From the NCBI GenBank assembly GCA_902801325.1, contig CADCHQ010000016.1, positions 1 through 64,000 of the forward strand: a DNA stretch of 64,000 bases, in the 5' to 3' direction. A model generated the notes under the pieces. That model had not been told where the DNA came from, did no database searches, and saw only the letters and a program-made list of their open reading frames with translations. The DNA comes from an uncultured Bacteroidales bacterium. Lineage in GTDB: Bacteria > Bacteroidota > Bacteroidia > Bacteroidales > Bacteroidaceae. The translations under genes and the position numbers were made by a program. Of the stretch, positions 14,961 to 23,028 are shown one piece after another. Numbering within the stretch: the stretch's first letter is position 1; each line of letters begins with the position of its first letter.

Positions 14961-16334
14961 TTACCGCCCTATCCAAGCCTCGGGATTAAGCAAGGCAGTC
15001 TCCTTGCGGAGTTGGAAGTGGAGGATGTACTGACCAGTGCCGTCGTTGGCCACAGTGCCCAGAAGGTCGCGAGCCTTCACTTTCTGGCCCTTGTGAACGA
15101 TAACGGACGAGAGGTTGCAATAGACTGAGATGTAACTGCCGTGACGCACAAGCACGTTCTTCATACCGCCAAAGGCGAAAACAGCCGACACTTCGCCGTC
15201 GAAGATGGTTCGTGCACGCGCTCCAGAACGACCTACATAGTTTGTGCCCTTGTTGCTGAGCACGACGTGGGAGTGGCCTGAAGTGTTGGCTCCATAACGG
15301 GCTCCAATCATATATTCGCCTGTAATGGGGACAGGCAGACGTCCCTTGTTCTGGGCAAAGCTTCCGTTCAGTCGCTGTTCCTCGGGCGTGAGCCATTTGG
15401 AGGAGGAGGTGGAAGTCTTCGTCGAGGTTTTAGACGTCGTTGTGGACTTCGACTGGGTAGTAGTGGCACTCTTCTTCTTTGCGGCTTCAGCAGCGGCCTT
15501 GCGTTTGGCCTCCTCTGCCGCCTTGCGCTTGGCTTCGGCCTCTGCACGCTTGCGAGCCTGCTCTATCTCGTAGGCAATGACTTGGTCTATCTTCTTCTGC
15601 AGGGCGTTGATCTGTGCCTGCTTGTCGGAGACTTGCTTCTGCAGGTCCTTGGCCTTCTTCTGCAAGGTGTTTACCTGCGTCTGTTGCTCCACCTGCTGGC
15701 GAGCCAGTTTGGCACGTTCTTGCACCAGGACTTGCATCTTGCGGTTCATCTCGCTCTTCAAGCCTAACAACAGGTTCTGGCGCTCCAGTAGTTCTATCTG
15801 CTTGGCCTGCACCTGTTCGCCCAGTGTGCGCTCATACGAGGCGTATTGACGGGTGTAACGCAGACGACGATACATCTGGGTAACATCGCCTGCCGACAGG
15901 GCAAAGAGCAGGGAACTGTTGGTCTTGCGATAGGCTTGCGCCATACGAAGGGCATGGGTGTATTTGTTCTTCTTTACCGTCAGGATGGAGTCGAGCACTT
16001 GTATCTCGGCCTGTACGGAATCAACCAATGTCTGCAGACTGTCGAGGTCTTGTTCGGTATCGTGGATATATCGCACACGAACCTCAATCTCTTGGTCGAG
16101 GTATCGCAGGGTAACTTGCCCCTTCTGCACGTCCTTCTTGGTCTTCGATAGGTCGTTCTGCGACTTCTTCAAGTCTTTCTCCAGTCGAGTCTTCTGGTTC
16201 TTCAGGTCCTTCACCTTCTGGCTGTTCTGGGCCTGCAAAGGCAAGGCTAAAAACAAGAGGAGGACCCATCCTAACCCTCCCTTAAAGGGAGGGAACCAGA
16301 TTGTCCATGTTGTTAATTTGTTTCTCATATTCAT
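14961..16334 (-). CDS. EnvC-like murein hydrolase activator (coiled coil + degenerate LytM)
   Basis: The 457-aa exported protein has a signal peptide, a long coiled coil (about residues 38-275), a Lys/Ala then Ser/Thr-rich linker (to about 325) and a C-terminal LytM/M23 fold. The M23 zinc ligands are degraded: the first His-Asp motif reads HSHVVLSNKG and the second HxH reads VYCNLSSV, though LHFQLRK is retained. It is therefore probably a regulator of amidases, like E. coli EnvC, rather than a hydrolase. The signal-peptide n-region FPPFKGGLG is encoded by a REP-like palindrome, and another copy supplies the AAAAGGAGGG ribosome binding site. Last gene of the dut operon. Confidence 0.88.
   Translation of the reverse strand: MNMRNKLTTWTIWFPPFKGGLGWVLLLFLALPLQAQNSQKVKDLKNQKTRLEKDLKKSQNDLSKTKKDVQKGQVTLRYLDQEIEVRVRYIHDTEQDLDSLQTLVDSVQAEIQVLDSILTVKKNKYTHALRMAQAYRKTNSSLLFALSAGDVTQMYRRLRYTRQYASYERTLGEQVQAKQIELLERQNLLLGLKSEMNRKMQVLVQERAKLARQQVEQQTQVNTLQKKAKDLQKQVSDKQAQINALQKKIDQVIAYEIEQARKRAEAEAKRKAAEEAKRKAAAEAAKKKSATTTQSKSTTTSKTSTKTSTSSSKWLTPEEQRLNGSFAQNKGRLPVPITGEYMIGARYGANTSGHSHVVLSNKGTNYVGRSGARARTIFDGEVSAVFAFGGMKNVLVRHGSYISVYCNLSSVIVHKGQKVKARDLLGTVANDGTGQYILHFQLRKETALLNPEAWIGR
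16262..16295 (-). repeat. REP-like palindrome inside the EnvC-like coding sequence
   Basis: On the minus strand TCCCTCCCTTTAAGGGAGGG is followed by TTAGGATGGGTCC, matching the copy at 14915-14946 including the tail. It encodes FPPFKGGLGW in the signal peptide, so the element appears to have inserted in frame. Confidence 0.8.
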
Positions 16335-16339
16335 TTCAT

Positions 16340-16371
16340 CTCCCTCCTTTTAAGGGAGGGCTGAGGGGGTC
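16340..16371 (+). repeat. REP-like palindrome between the DUF4292 and EnvC-like genes
   Basis: CTCCCTCCTTTTAAGGGAGGG followed by CTGAGGGGGTC, the third well-conserved copy. It fills the whole 40-bp gap. Its minus-strand arm AAAAGGAGGG lies five to six bases before the EnvC-like ATG and so acts as the Shine-Dalgarno sequence. Confidence 0.75.
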
Positions 16372-16374
16372 TTC

Positions 16375-17121
16375 TTACTTTGCCACTGACATCAGGGCTT
16401 TCATGACTGACTCGAGGGAGATGGGGGTGTACTTGGAAGAAACTTCTGTGTGCTTCTCCCAACTGTCGTTCTCCTTCAGGTTCGAGAGTTCTATCGTGGC
16501 CTTGTAACTCGTCTTCTTAGGTTTGGCTTCAAACACTATCTTGCCTGGGAACTCGCCCTTGCCCAATGGTTGCCAATCGCTGTAGGTCCACTCAAACATA
16601 GGCGTCGGCGATGGTTCGGCCTCGCCCCAGAACACACGCTGCAGTCTCTCGAAAGTGATGCCAGCCTCAGCCAGCGAGGGCACTTCGTCGTAAGTGACAC
16701 GACAGAAACGCTTATTCAGGCGGTCGACAACCAGCAGGTAGTCAGGCGTAAGTTCCAGTGTGCCTACGTTGACGGTGAATATCATCGTGTAGGTTAGGTT
16801 CAACTGGATGACCTCATCCCGCTTCAGGCGATAGGTTCCTCCCACGTTGACATGCTTACCACCCGATTCCAGCGTCATATTCAACTTGGCCGTCACGGCA
16901 TTAACACCTGTAGCTTTAGGCGTCTTTCTGGCGTCCTTGTCCTTTTGCTTATCGGCTTCCTTCTTGTCACTTGACTTCTTATTCCCTTGCGTGTCGCCGG
17001 GATACACTTGTTCAGTGGCACTTGTGGAGGCGTCAGTGCGCTGGGCATGTCGCGATGAACGGCAGCCCGAGAGCAAAATTGCGCCCAGAGCCATCAATAG
17101 TATGAGTTTCTTCGATTTCAT
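16375..17121 (-). CDS. DUF4292 lipoprotein (LolB-like)
   Basis: A 248-aa predicted lipoprotein with lipobox LLSGC (Cys at about 20), a charged Ser/Lys/Asp-rich linker (about 22-70) and a beta-rich domain with strands such as VNVGGTYRLKRDEVIQLNLT, the pattern of the DUF4292 family, distantly related to LolA/LolB lipoprotein carriers. A role in lipoprotein or envelope assembly is inference. Its ATG overlaps the TPR gene's stop by 4 bp, in the conserved Bacteroidetes order dut-TPR-DUF4292-EnvC-like. Confidence 0.85.
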   Translation of the reverse strand: MKSKKLILLMALGAILLSGCRSSRHAQRTDASTSATEQVYPGDTQGNKKSSDKKEADKQKDKDARKTPKATGVNAVTAKLNMTLESGGKHVNVGGTYRLKRDEVIQLNLTYTMIFTVNVGTLELTPDYLLVVDRLNKRFCRVTYDEVPSLAEAGITFERLQRVFWGEAEPSPTPMFEWTYSDWQPLGKGEFPGKIVFEAKPKKTSYKATIELSNLKENDSWEKHTEVSSKYTPISLESVMKALMSVAK

Positions 17122-18887
17122 TCCTTAATATATTTCTTCTGTTTCAATTTTCGTGTCAGGACGGCACTCTCACTCCCCTTCTGCTGAGCCAGCGACCAAT
17201 AACGCATAGCCGTTTCCAAGTCTCCATTTAGGGCATAGATGTCGCCTGCATGCTCGAGGACATCGGCATGAACCTCCTCGTCGGCAAGGAGGAGACTGTC
17301 GGACGTGGAAGGAGAGATAACACGGTCGATGTAGAACTTGGCCATCGTATAGTTCTTCTGCATGAAGAGAACCCATGCATAGGTGTCGAGATAGGTTTTG
17401 TTAAGGGGTTCGGCCTTGATGGCTCGATAGGCCATGCGCTCGGCCTCGTCGAGGCGTTTGTCCTGCAAACTGAGGTAGTAGGCATAGTTGTTGAGACAGG
17501 CGGCATGGTCGTCCTTATAGACAAGGCAACTGTCATAAGCCGCAAAGGCTTCTTCGATGCGCCCTTGTTCGTGGTATATCTCACCCAGTATCTCATAGAT
17601 GTCTGCCACCAGTTCGGGCTGTGCCTGCCCTTCGGCCTGCTTCAAGCCTCCCTGTAAGACTTCAAGGGCGGAATCGTTCTGCTTCATCTGCGTGAGAGCA
17701 ATGCCCAGATAATAGTAATAGGTAAGCGACTCGGGATGCGTGTTGATGCCCATACGGCATATCTCGGCCACCTGCTCCATATCGCGCTGACTTAGATAGA
17801 GGGCCAGCATGCGCGAGAGGGCATTCTCATTCGAAGGGTCGACCTTGAGCAGTTCGCGCATGGCAACTGTGATGCTGTCCTGACTGGCTTGCGAGTGCAT
17901 CAGGTAGGAGACGCGCAGGGAATACATGAGAGGCGTGGGCGACAAGCGTATCAGGGAATCCAATGTCTCCATCACCACCTCCTTTTGCTGGGGTTGCCCC
18001 GTTAGGTCGTCGATGAGTACGGCCACCATCTGCGTCCTGACGTCATCGGGCGTATCTTTGGCATAGAGCAAGGAGTCGCGCAGGGATTGACGCAAGTCGG
18101 TCTGCTTGGTATGGGCGTAATAGTCCATCATGGCCATACGCAGTTCTGCGTTCTGCGGATCGGCTTGTGCCACGGCATTGAAACATTCAAGCGCCTTGTC
18201 GGGTTCGTCATTGTCCAGGTACTGCTTGCCTCGAATGAGGGGGATGCGCAAGTCGTAAGGCGACTCGCGTTGCAAATCCTCCAGCACAGCAAAGGCCTCG
18301 TTCTTGCGGTCCTGGTCGATGTAGAGGGCATACTTCTGCATACTGGTTTGCAGATTGCGTCCCTCCAGCAGTTCAATGCGGTCGAGTGCACGAATGGCTT
18401 CGTCCGTCTTTCCGTTAGCTTTATACAACTCCACCAACTGGTAGAGGACATCGGAACGGCGTGTCTGCAACTCCGCCAGGCGTTCCACTACGGGAATGGC
18501 CTCATCGAACTGGTTCTGAGCAAGATAAGCGGCAGCAAGCGACTGGATGTATCGAGGATTGCGATTGTCGAGTTCCACCACCCGACGAAACATGGCTGTG
18601 CCCACACTGTCCTGACCATAGAAGAACTTCATATAGGCCATCTCGAACAGGGCATCGGGGTCTTCAGGATCTATGTCCAGGCAATGCTGGAACAAGTCAT
18701 GGGCCTCACTGAGATTGCCCGCCAACTTCTGCTTAATGCCTTCTTGATAGAAATACGAAAGCCTACGCGCATCGGCAGGCGCCAACTGCGTCCGTTGCAC
18801 AGTTTCCTTCACCACCTTCTTGCGACGAGCCTCAGAAGGAAGAGCCAATATGAATAGCAGGAAAAGAAGGAAAAGTCTTTTCAACAC
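17118..18887 (-). CDS. exported tetratricopeptide repeat protein
   Basis: A protein of about 589 aa with an N-terminal signal segment (KRLFLLFLLFILALPSEA) followed almost entirely by TPR-like helix pairs, such as AGNLSEAHDLFQHCLDIDPE near residue 57 and NQFDEAIPVVERLAELQ near 125. TPR solenoids act as protein-binding scaffolds; in this operon a role in outer-membrane assembly is plausible. The start is uncertain: GTG at 18887 (chosen) or TTG at 18884 leave a compact signal peptide, whereas the longest frame starts at a TTG overlapping the dut stop and adds a non-signal-like extension. Confidence 0.85.
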   Translation of the reverse strand: MLKRLFLLFLLFILALPSEARRKKVVKETVQRTQLAPADARRLSYFYQEGIKQKLAGNLSEAHDLFQHCLDIDPEDPDALFEMAYMKFFYGQDSVGTAMFRRVVELDNRNPRYIQSLAAAYLAQNQFDEAIPVVERLAELQTRRSDVLYQLVELYKANGKTDEAIRALDRIELLEGRNLQTSMQKYALYIDQDRKNEAFAVLEDLQRESPYDLRIPLIRGKQYLDNDEPDKALECFNAVAQADPQNAELRMAMMDYYAHTKQTDLRQSLRDSLLYAKDTPDDVRTQMVAVLIDDLTGQPQQKEVVMETLDSLIRLSPTPLMYSLRVSYLMHSQASQDSITVAMRELLKVDPSNENALSRMLALYLSQRDMEQVAEICRMGINTHPESLTYYYYLGIALTQMKQNDSALEVLQGGLKQAEGQAQPELVADIYEILGEIYHEQGRIEEAFAAYDSCLVYKDDHAACLNNYAYYLSLQDKRLDEAERMAYRAIKAEPLNKTYLDTYAWVLFMQKNYTMAKFYIDRVISPSTSDSLLLADEEVHADVLEHAGDIYALNGDLETAMRYWSLAQQKGSESAVLTRKLKQKKYIKE

Positions 18888-18934
18888 AAATTCCAAATAG
18901 ATACCTTTAACCGTTAAACAATAAACGTTAAACG

Positions 18935-19366
18935 TCAAATGCCCGTATGCCCAAATCCACCTTCGCCACGCTCTGTCTCATCGAGCACCTCAACGGCCAC
19001 GAGATCAGGCTGTTCGTGACGGGCAATCACCATTTGGGCAATGCGCTCGCCATCGTTGATGACAAAAGGTGTCTGACTCAGATTTACCAGAATGATGCCT
19101 ATCTCGCCACGATAGTCGGCATCGATGGTGCCAGGGGTGTTCAACACCGTTACTCCATGCTTCAAGGCAAGTCCACTGCGAGGACGCACCTGAGCCTCAT
19201 AACCAACGGGCAAAGCGATACGCAGTCCTGTGGGTATCAGTCGGCGTTCGAGAGGCTGAAGGGTTATGGGTTCGTCGAGGTTGGCACGCAAGTCCATACC
19301 TGCAGACATAGGGGTTTCGTAACGCGGAAGTGCGTGATGCGAACTATTAATAATACGGATTTCCAT
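18935..19366 (-). CDS. dut: deoxyuridine 5'-triphosphate nucleotidohydrolase
   Basis: Hydrolyses dUTP to dUMP and pyrophosphate, keeping uracil out of DNA and feeding dTMP synthesis. The 143-aa protein has all five trimeric dUTPase motifs: AGMDLRA (1), PRSGLALK (2), [11 protein letters not shown] (3), GERIAQMVI (4) and [10 protein letters not shown] (5, with His where many bacteria have Ser). First gene of the four-gene envelope operon; a -7 box lies at 19389-19396. dgt is divergent from it, so two dNTP-pool enzymes share this control region. Confidence 0.96.
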   Translation of the reverse strand: MEIRIINSSHHALPRYETPMSAGMDLRANLDEPITLQPLERRLIPTGLRIALPVGYEAQVRPRSGLALKHGVTVLNTPGTIDADYRGEIGIILVNLSQTPFVINDGERIAQMVIARHEQPDLVAVEVLDETERGEGGFGHTGI

Positions 19367-19388
19367 AACATTATACTTAAAACGCGCT

Positions 19389-19396
19389 CAAAGATA
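19389..19396 (-). promoter_or_regulatory. -7 box of the dut operon
   Basis: TATCTTTG on the minus strand, 23 bp upstream of the dut ATG. No TTTG lies at 19-21 bp further out. The spacer runs into the CATTTACCATTT low-complexity repeats at 19409-19437. Confidence 0.55.
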
Positions 19397-19408
19397 AGAA
19401 TAATTTGC

Positions 19409-19437
19409 CATTTACCATTTAGCATTTACCATTTTTT
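19409..19437 (+). repeat. CATTTACC-type low-complexity repeat
   Basis: CATTTACCATTTAGCATTTACC followed by ATTTTTT lies between the divergent dut and dgt promoters. The same motif family (TGGTAAATGGTAAAT in reverse) appears inside the coding region at 28210-28240. Confidence 0.65.
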
Positions 19438-19471
19438 CTAATTTCTTAACTCTTAATTCTTATTTTATTTA

Positions 19472-19479
19472 TAATTTTG
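19472..19479 (+). promoter_or_regulatory. -7 box of dgt
   Basis: TAATTTTG followed by C matches TAnnTTTG. The transcript would start near 19486, which makes the frame's first possible start (19494) unlikely and favours the ATG at 19566. Confidence 0.5.
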
Positions 19480-19565
19480 CAGAATGAAACGACTTGCAGA
19501 GCAGCTGTAGAGACAAAAAGCCTTGTGATGCCATGCAAGGAGAAGTTACATTATTTGGTAATAGC

Positions 19566-20918
19566 ATGAAATGGGAACAACTTCTTTCTAATAAGCGATT
19601 TGGTCAGGAAAAGACGCCTCATCGTGAGGACGACCGCTCGGAATTCCAACGCGACTTTGACCGCCTCATCTTTTCAGCTCCTTTCCGTCGACTGCAAAAC
19701 AAGACACAGGTATTCCCCCTGCCAGGCAGCATCTTCGTACACAACCGACTGACCCATTCCCTGGAGGTGAGTTCGGTGGGAAGAAGTTTGGGAAACGACG
19801 TAAGCAGACTCTTGCTTGAGCGTCATCCACGCCTCGCAAAGACCCACCTGACTGAGATGGGAAGCATCGTTAGTGCTGCTTGTCTTGCCCATGACTTGGG
19901 GAACCCTCCTTTCGGACATAGTGGAGAAAGAGCCATCGGAAGCTATTTCAGTGAGGAGAAAGGACGCAAGTACGAAACCTATTTCTGCGATGAAACGGGC
20001 GATTCTCTCACACCTGAACAGTGGCAGGACCTTGTGCACTTTGAAGGCAACGCAAACGCTTTCCGCTTGCTTACACACCACTTCCGAGGTCGACGTGAAG
20101 GCGGGTTTGTTATGACCTACTCCACCCTGGCAAGCATCGTCAAATACCCATACTCGAGCAGTCAAGCCTCGAAGAAAGGCAAGTTTGGCTTCTTTCAAGC
20201 CGAACAGGCCGATTTCAACAAGATAGCGCAAGAGTTAGGCATCAAGAAACTGAAGAATGCCAAAGGCGGAGAGCGTTATGCTCGTTATCCACTAGTCTAT
20301 CTTGTGGAAGCCGCCGACGACATCTGCTATCAGATTATGGACATTGAGGATGCCCACAAACTGAAGATCCTGACTACGGAAGAAACGCATCAACTGCTCA
20401 TGGGTTTCTTCGACAAAGAGAAACAGAAGGAGATTCGTGGAAGGTTGGCTAAGTTAGACGACATCAACGAACAAGTGGTGTACCTGCGTTCCATCGTCAT
20501 CAGTCTGCTCGAGAACGAGTGTGTGCGGGTGTTCGTAGATAACGAAAAGGCTATTCTGGACGGATGTTTTGAGGGATGTCTTATCGACCACATAAGCGAG
20601 CGTGCAAGTCAGGCATACAAGACCTGCGTAAAGACGGCTGTCTCGAAGATTTATCGTGCACAGATGGTTGTGGACATCGAGATTGCAGGTCACAAGGTCA
20701 TAACCCAATTGCTCGACTTGATGTTGGAGGCTGTCACGCACTCCGACCGCACTTACTCGATGATTCTCATCAATCGTGTAAGTTCTCAATATCAGATAGA
20801 CGCCCCAACGCTGTACGAACGCATTTTGGCTGTGCTTGACTACATATCAGGCATGACCGACGTGTTCGCACTCGACCTTTATCGTAAAATTAATGGAATG
20901 AGCCTGGCCACCGTTTAA
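19566..20918 (+). CDS. dgt: deoxyguanosinetriphosphate triphosphohydrolase (HD domain)
   Basis: Cleaves dGTP (or other dNTPs) to the nucleoside and triphosphate. The 450-aa protein from ATG 19566 (MKWEQLLSNKRFG) has the dGTPase signature: FRRLQNKTQVFPL, then HSLEVS, then the HD motif with its loop AHDLGNPPFGHSGE, and later DDICYQIMDIEDAH. A longer reading from 19494 adds 24 residues with no family resemblance. It is divergent from dut. A strong terminator overlaps the last codons. Confidence 0.94.
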   Translation: MKWEQLLSNKRFGQEKTPHREDDRSEFQRDFDRLIFSAPFRRLQNKTQVFPLPGSIFVHNRLTHSLEVSSVGRSLGNDVSRLLLERHPRLAKTHLTEMGSIVSAACLAHDLGNPPFGHSGERAIGSYFSEEKGRKYETYFCDETGDSLTPEQWQDLVHFEGNANAFRLLTHHFRGRREGGFVMTYSTLASIVKYPYSSSQASKKGKFGFFQAEQADFNKIAQELGIKKLKNAKGGERYARYPLVYLVEAADDICYQIMDIEDAHKLKILTTEETHQLLMGFFDKEKQKEIRGRLAKLDDINEQVVYLRSIVISLLENECVRVFVDNEKAILDGCFEGCLIDHISERASQAYKTCVKTAVSKIYRAQMVVDIEIAGHKVITQLLDLMLEAVTHSDRTYSMILINRVSSQYQIDAPTLYERILAVLDYISGMTDVFALDLYRKINGMSLATV

Positions 20919-20930
20919 GCCAGGCTTTTT
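20901..20930 (+). terminator. rho-independent terminator of dgt
   Basis: AGCCTGGC (20901-20908) and GCCAGGCT (20919-20926) form a perfect 8-bp stem around a 10-nt loop, followed by TTTTT. The dgt stop codon (20916-20918) lies within the loop. Confidence 0.92.
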
Positions 20931-20964
20931 ATTTACCCATAGTCTTAATAGTAAAATTATTCCC

Positions 20965-21003
20965 TAACTTAACATTTCGGGGTGTCGTGCGTTATATAAA
21001 TAG
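20965..21003 (+). promoter_or_regulatory. candidate ECF-type promoter of the sigma gene
   Basis: The 75-bp gap between the dgt terminator and the sigma-factor ATG has no TAnnTTTG box. It holds TAACTTAACATTTCGGGG and TGTCGTGCGTTATATAAATA directly before the ATG. An AACTT-type -35 with a GTCGTGCGTTA-type -10 would fit autoregulation by the encoded ECF factor, with a very short leader. Inference only. Confidence 0.35.
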
Positions 21004-21498
21004 ATGACACGGATAGAATTTGAACGGACACTCCTGAAGACACGCTCCAAGATGCTGCGTGTGGCCACAGACTTCTTCCACGACGAGGAGGATGCTGAGG
21101 ACATCGTGCAGGAGGTATATGAGCGTATGCTCCGTCGAGGCTGGCACAAGGATGACGACCTTGAAGCCCTTCTCATCCGAGCCACCAAAAACCTGTGCGT
21201 AAGCGTATGGCGGCGACAGAAGTTGCGAGAAACGGAACGATTGGAAAGCATTCCTGAACCTGTGGGACACCTTACTGCTGACATGCCCCTTCTGCACAAG
21301 GAACAATGTATGTCTCTAGAGAATGCTATCAGGCAGTTGCCCCCTTCGGAACAAAGACTCATTCGCATGAAAGGTGACGACCTGAACCTAGACGAAATAT
21401 CAGAAAAGACAGGTATACCGAAACGCTCGGCCAGCGCCATGCTAAGCACAGCAAGAAAACGATTAATGGACATCTTAAAAAGAAGAAACGATGATTGA
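21004..21498 (+). CDS. ECF-family RNA polymerase sigma factor
   Basis: The 164-aa protein has sigma region 2 (about residues 12-75, with FHDEEDAEDIVQEVYERML) and region 4 (about 105-158, with LPPSEQRLIRMKGDDLNLDE and the helix-turn-helix IPKRSASAMLSTARKRLMD). It lacks regions 1 and 3, as expected for extracytoplasmic-function factors. It overlaps the next gene by 8 bp; that gene has one membrane helix near its N-terminus and is a probable anti-sigma. No SusCD genes or FecR-type gene are nearby, so this is not a standard polysaccharide-utilisation sigma unit. Confidence 0.92.
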   Translation: MTRIEFERTLLKTRSKMLRVATDFFHDEEDAEDIVQEVYERMLRRGWHKDDDLEALLIRATKNLCVSVWRRQKLRETERLESIPEPVGHLTADMPLLHKEQCMSLENAIRQLPPSEQRLIRMKGDDLNLDEISEKTGIPKRSASAMLSTARKRLMDILKRRNDD

Positions 21499-21898
21499 CA
21501 AGGAACTGATACACCAAGCCGCAGAGGACATAGACATCTTCGAGGCTGACCTTACAGAGGAGTACGAGCGCTTGTGTCCACCCAAACCTCGCATAATACG
21601 TCTCTGGCCCTTGGCTGCAGCCGCTTGTGCAGCAGGAATTGTCGCCATTCTCCTCATGCCACCAAAAGGAACAGACGCAGGAACCCCAACTCCGGTGGAA
21701 ACATCAACGTTCAATGTTCAATGTTCAATGCTCAATGTTCAATGTTCAATGTTCAATGAACAACAAATGTGGCCATTTGGCGAAGGGCTGTCAATGACAG
21801 ATGTACAACTTGCCTATCAACAGGAGATTAAAGAAAAGGGCGAGCGATTGTCCGCCTACATCCAAAAACAACAAGAACTCATAGATGAACAATATTAA
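21491..21898 (+). CDS. putative anti-sigma factor with an internal 7-bp repeat tract
   Basis: A 135-aa protein with a cytoplasmic N-terminal acidic segment (about 1-35), one membrane helix (LWPLAAAACAAGIVAILLM, about 38-57) and a periplasmic tail. By position after an ECF gene, 8-bp overlap and topology it is probably the cognate anti-sigma; I see no recognised domain such as zinc-finger ASD or FecR. Just after the helix, residues about 73-90 (FNVQCSMLNVQCSMFN) are encoded by seven copies of GTTCAAT. Seven is not a multiple of three, so gain or loss of one unit would shift the frame and remove the tail. Confidence 0.72.
   Translation: MIDKELIHQAAEDIDIFEADLTEEYERLCPPKPRIIRLWPLAAAACAAGIVAILLMPPKGTDAGTPTPVETSTFNVQCSMLNVQCSMFNEQQMWPFGEGLSMTDVQLAYQQEIKEKGERLSAYIQKQQELIDEQY
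21709..21757 (+). repeat. GTTCAAT x7 tandem repeat inside a CDS
   Basis: Seven contiguous 7-bp units, six identical (GTTCAAT) and one GCTCAAT, preceded by a decayed copy. Similar TTCAATG-type strings appear outside genes at 29720-29745 and 30548-30575. Confidence 0.9.
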
Positions 21899-21902
21899 TC
21901 AA

Positions 21903-22976
21903 ATGAAAACAAGATACCTTATATACATAATGCTCGCCACCATGAGCATCGCTTCGTGTACACAAGGCACTATTGAGAAGCCAGATCACGAAGTAGAAAC
22001 CATTAGCGAACTCTTTGACAGTCTGGCAAAGCGCGGAACTTCCCCGTCGCATGCGCTTTGTTGTTACGGAGATTCGACGATGAGTGACGAATATACCATC
22101 TTTACGGTTGTAGAGGATACGACGAAAATGACAGATGAGGCCGACAAGGAATGGCATCGGCAGGCGGCCGACAACCAACGTTTCCTGTTGCGCAATGCAA
22201 CTTATCTGGTGGAAAAACTGTGCAAGACCGCGCAAGAAAGCTATCGATACACCACACCTGACTCTGTGGACTACAGCATAACGATAGAAAAAGAACCGCG
22301 AAAGATGCTGACCTTCCGGCACTACAAGGGTGAGCGGAATGCGGATTGCGTTGTCCTGTATTATACCATAAAGAAGCCTGCTAAGGTTACACCTAAACCA
22401 TGTGACCCCAAGCCTATGCAGGCATTACTAAAACGATTTCTGGCAGAGCAGAAGGGCGTTAAACAGTACCCGGTCCACTACGAGTGGGACGAGGGAGTGC
22501 CTTTCCCCAATGAAGGGGAAATCTATACTTCGTTCACTCTCCGTATGGGGCATGGTGCTGATTCCCTGGCCGCCTCATTGGTCACAGGCACCCATTACAT
22601 CATTCCCGTTAAGGGATATGAAGAAGCACAAGAGTTAGAGAATGAGCTTTGCAACCGTATGACTCGGCTTTCCACAGAACAACCCGTCGTCTCGATCTTA
22701 CAGACTGCAGTCCTTCCTGATGGCGAAAAGAGGAGATTACATCACTATTGGCAGTATTCAATGATCAATGGAAGAAGGCGAATGACTTACCAATTGGAAG
22801 CAGAGGCCTTTGGCGACAATGTAGAGGGATGTGGCAACGCTCTGCATATTCTGGAACTCAACACGGCCGAAGCCCCACGCCTCACCATCCCCCTCAACTG
22901 GTGGGTTGTGATGCGTACTCACAACTCCCAAATCTATTACATGGGAGAACACGAAGAGCATCTTCCCAACCGATAA
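21903..22976 (+). CDS. predicted lipoprotein, third gene of the sigma operon
   Basis: A protein of about 357 aa from ATG 21903 (MKTRYLIYIMLATMSIASC) with a lipobox ending in SIASC; a start at 21885 would add six residues and overlap the previous gene by 14 bp. No domain is recognised. The mature region is soluble, with a strand-rich C-terminal half (ALHILELNT, PLNWWVVMRTH, QIYYMGEHEE). The layout sigma factor, membrane protein, lipoprotein suggests an envelope-sensing unit whose output or sensor is this lipoprotein, but that is inference. Confidence 0.75.
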   Translation: MKTRYLIYIMLATMSIASCTQGTIEKPDHEVETISELFDSLAKRGTSPSHALCCYGDSTMSDEYTIFTVVEDTTKMTDEADKEWHRQAADNQRFLLRNATYLVEKLCKTAQESYRYTTPDSVDYSITIEKEPRKMLTFRHYKGERNADCVVLYYTIKKPAKVTPKPCDPKPMQALLKRFLAEQKGVKQYPVHYEWDEGVPFPNEGEIYTSFTLRMGHGADSLAASLVTGTHYIIPVKGYEEAQELENELCNRMTRLSTEQPVVSILQTAVLPDGEKRRLHHYWQYSMINGRRRMTYQLEAEAFGDNVEGCGNALHILELNTAEAPRLTIPLNWWVVMRTHNSQIYYMGEHEEHLPNR

Positions 22977-23028
22977 TACTTTATGAAAGGATAATAGGTT
23001 AAACCTATATGCGTAGGCCCTATAAGTT

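Noticed and set aside
18087..18857. 256-aa plus-strand ORF
   Set aside because: Antisense to the TPR gene; the repeated helix pattern of the opposite strand explains it.
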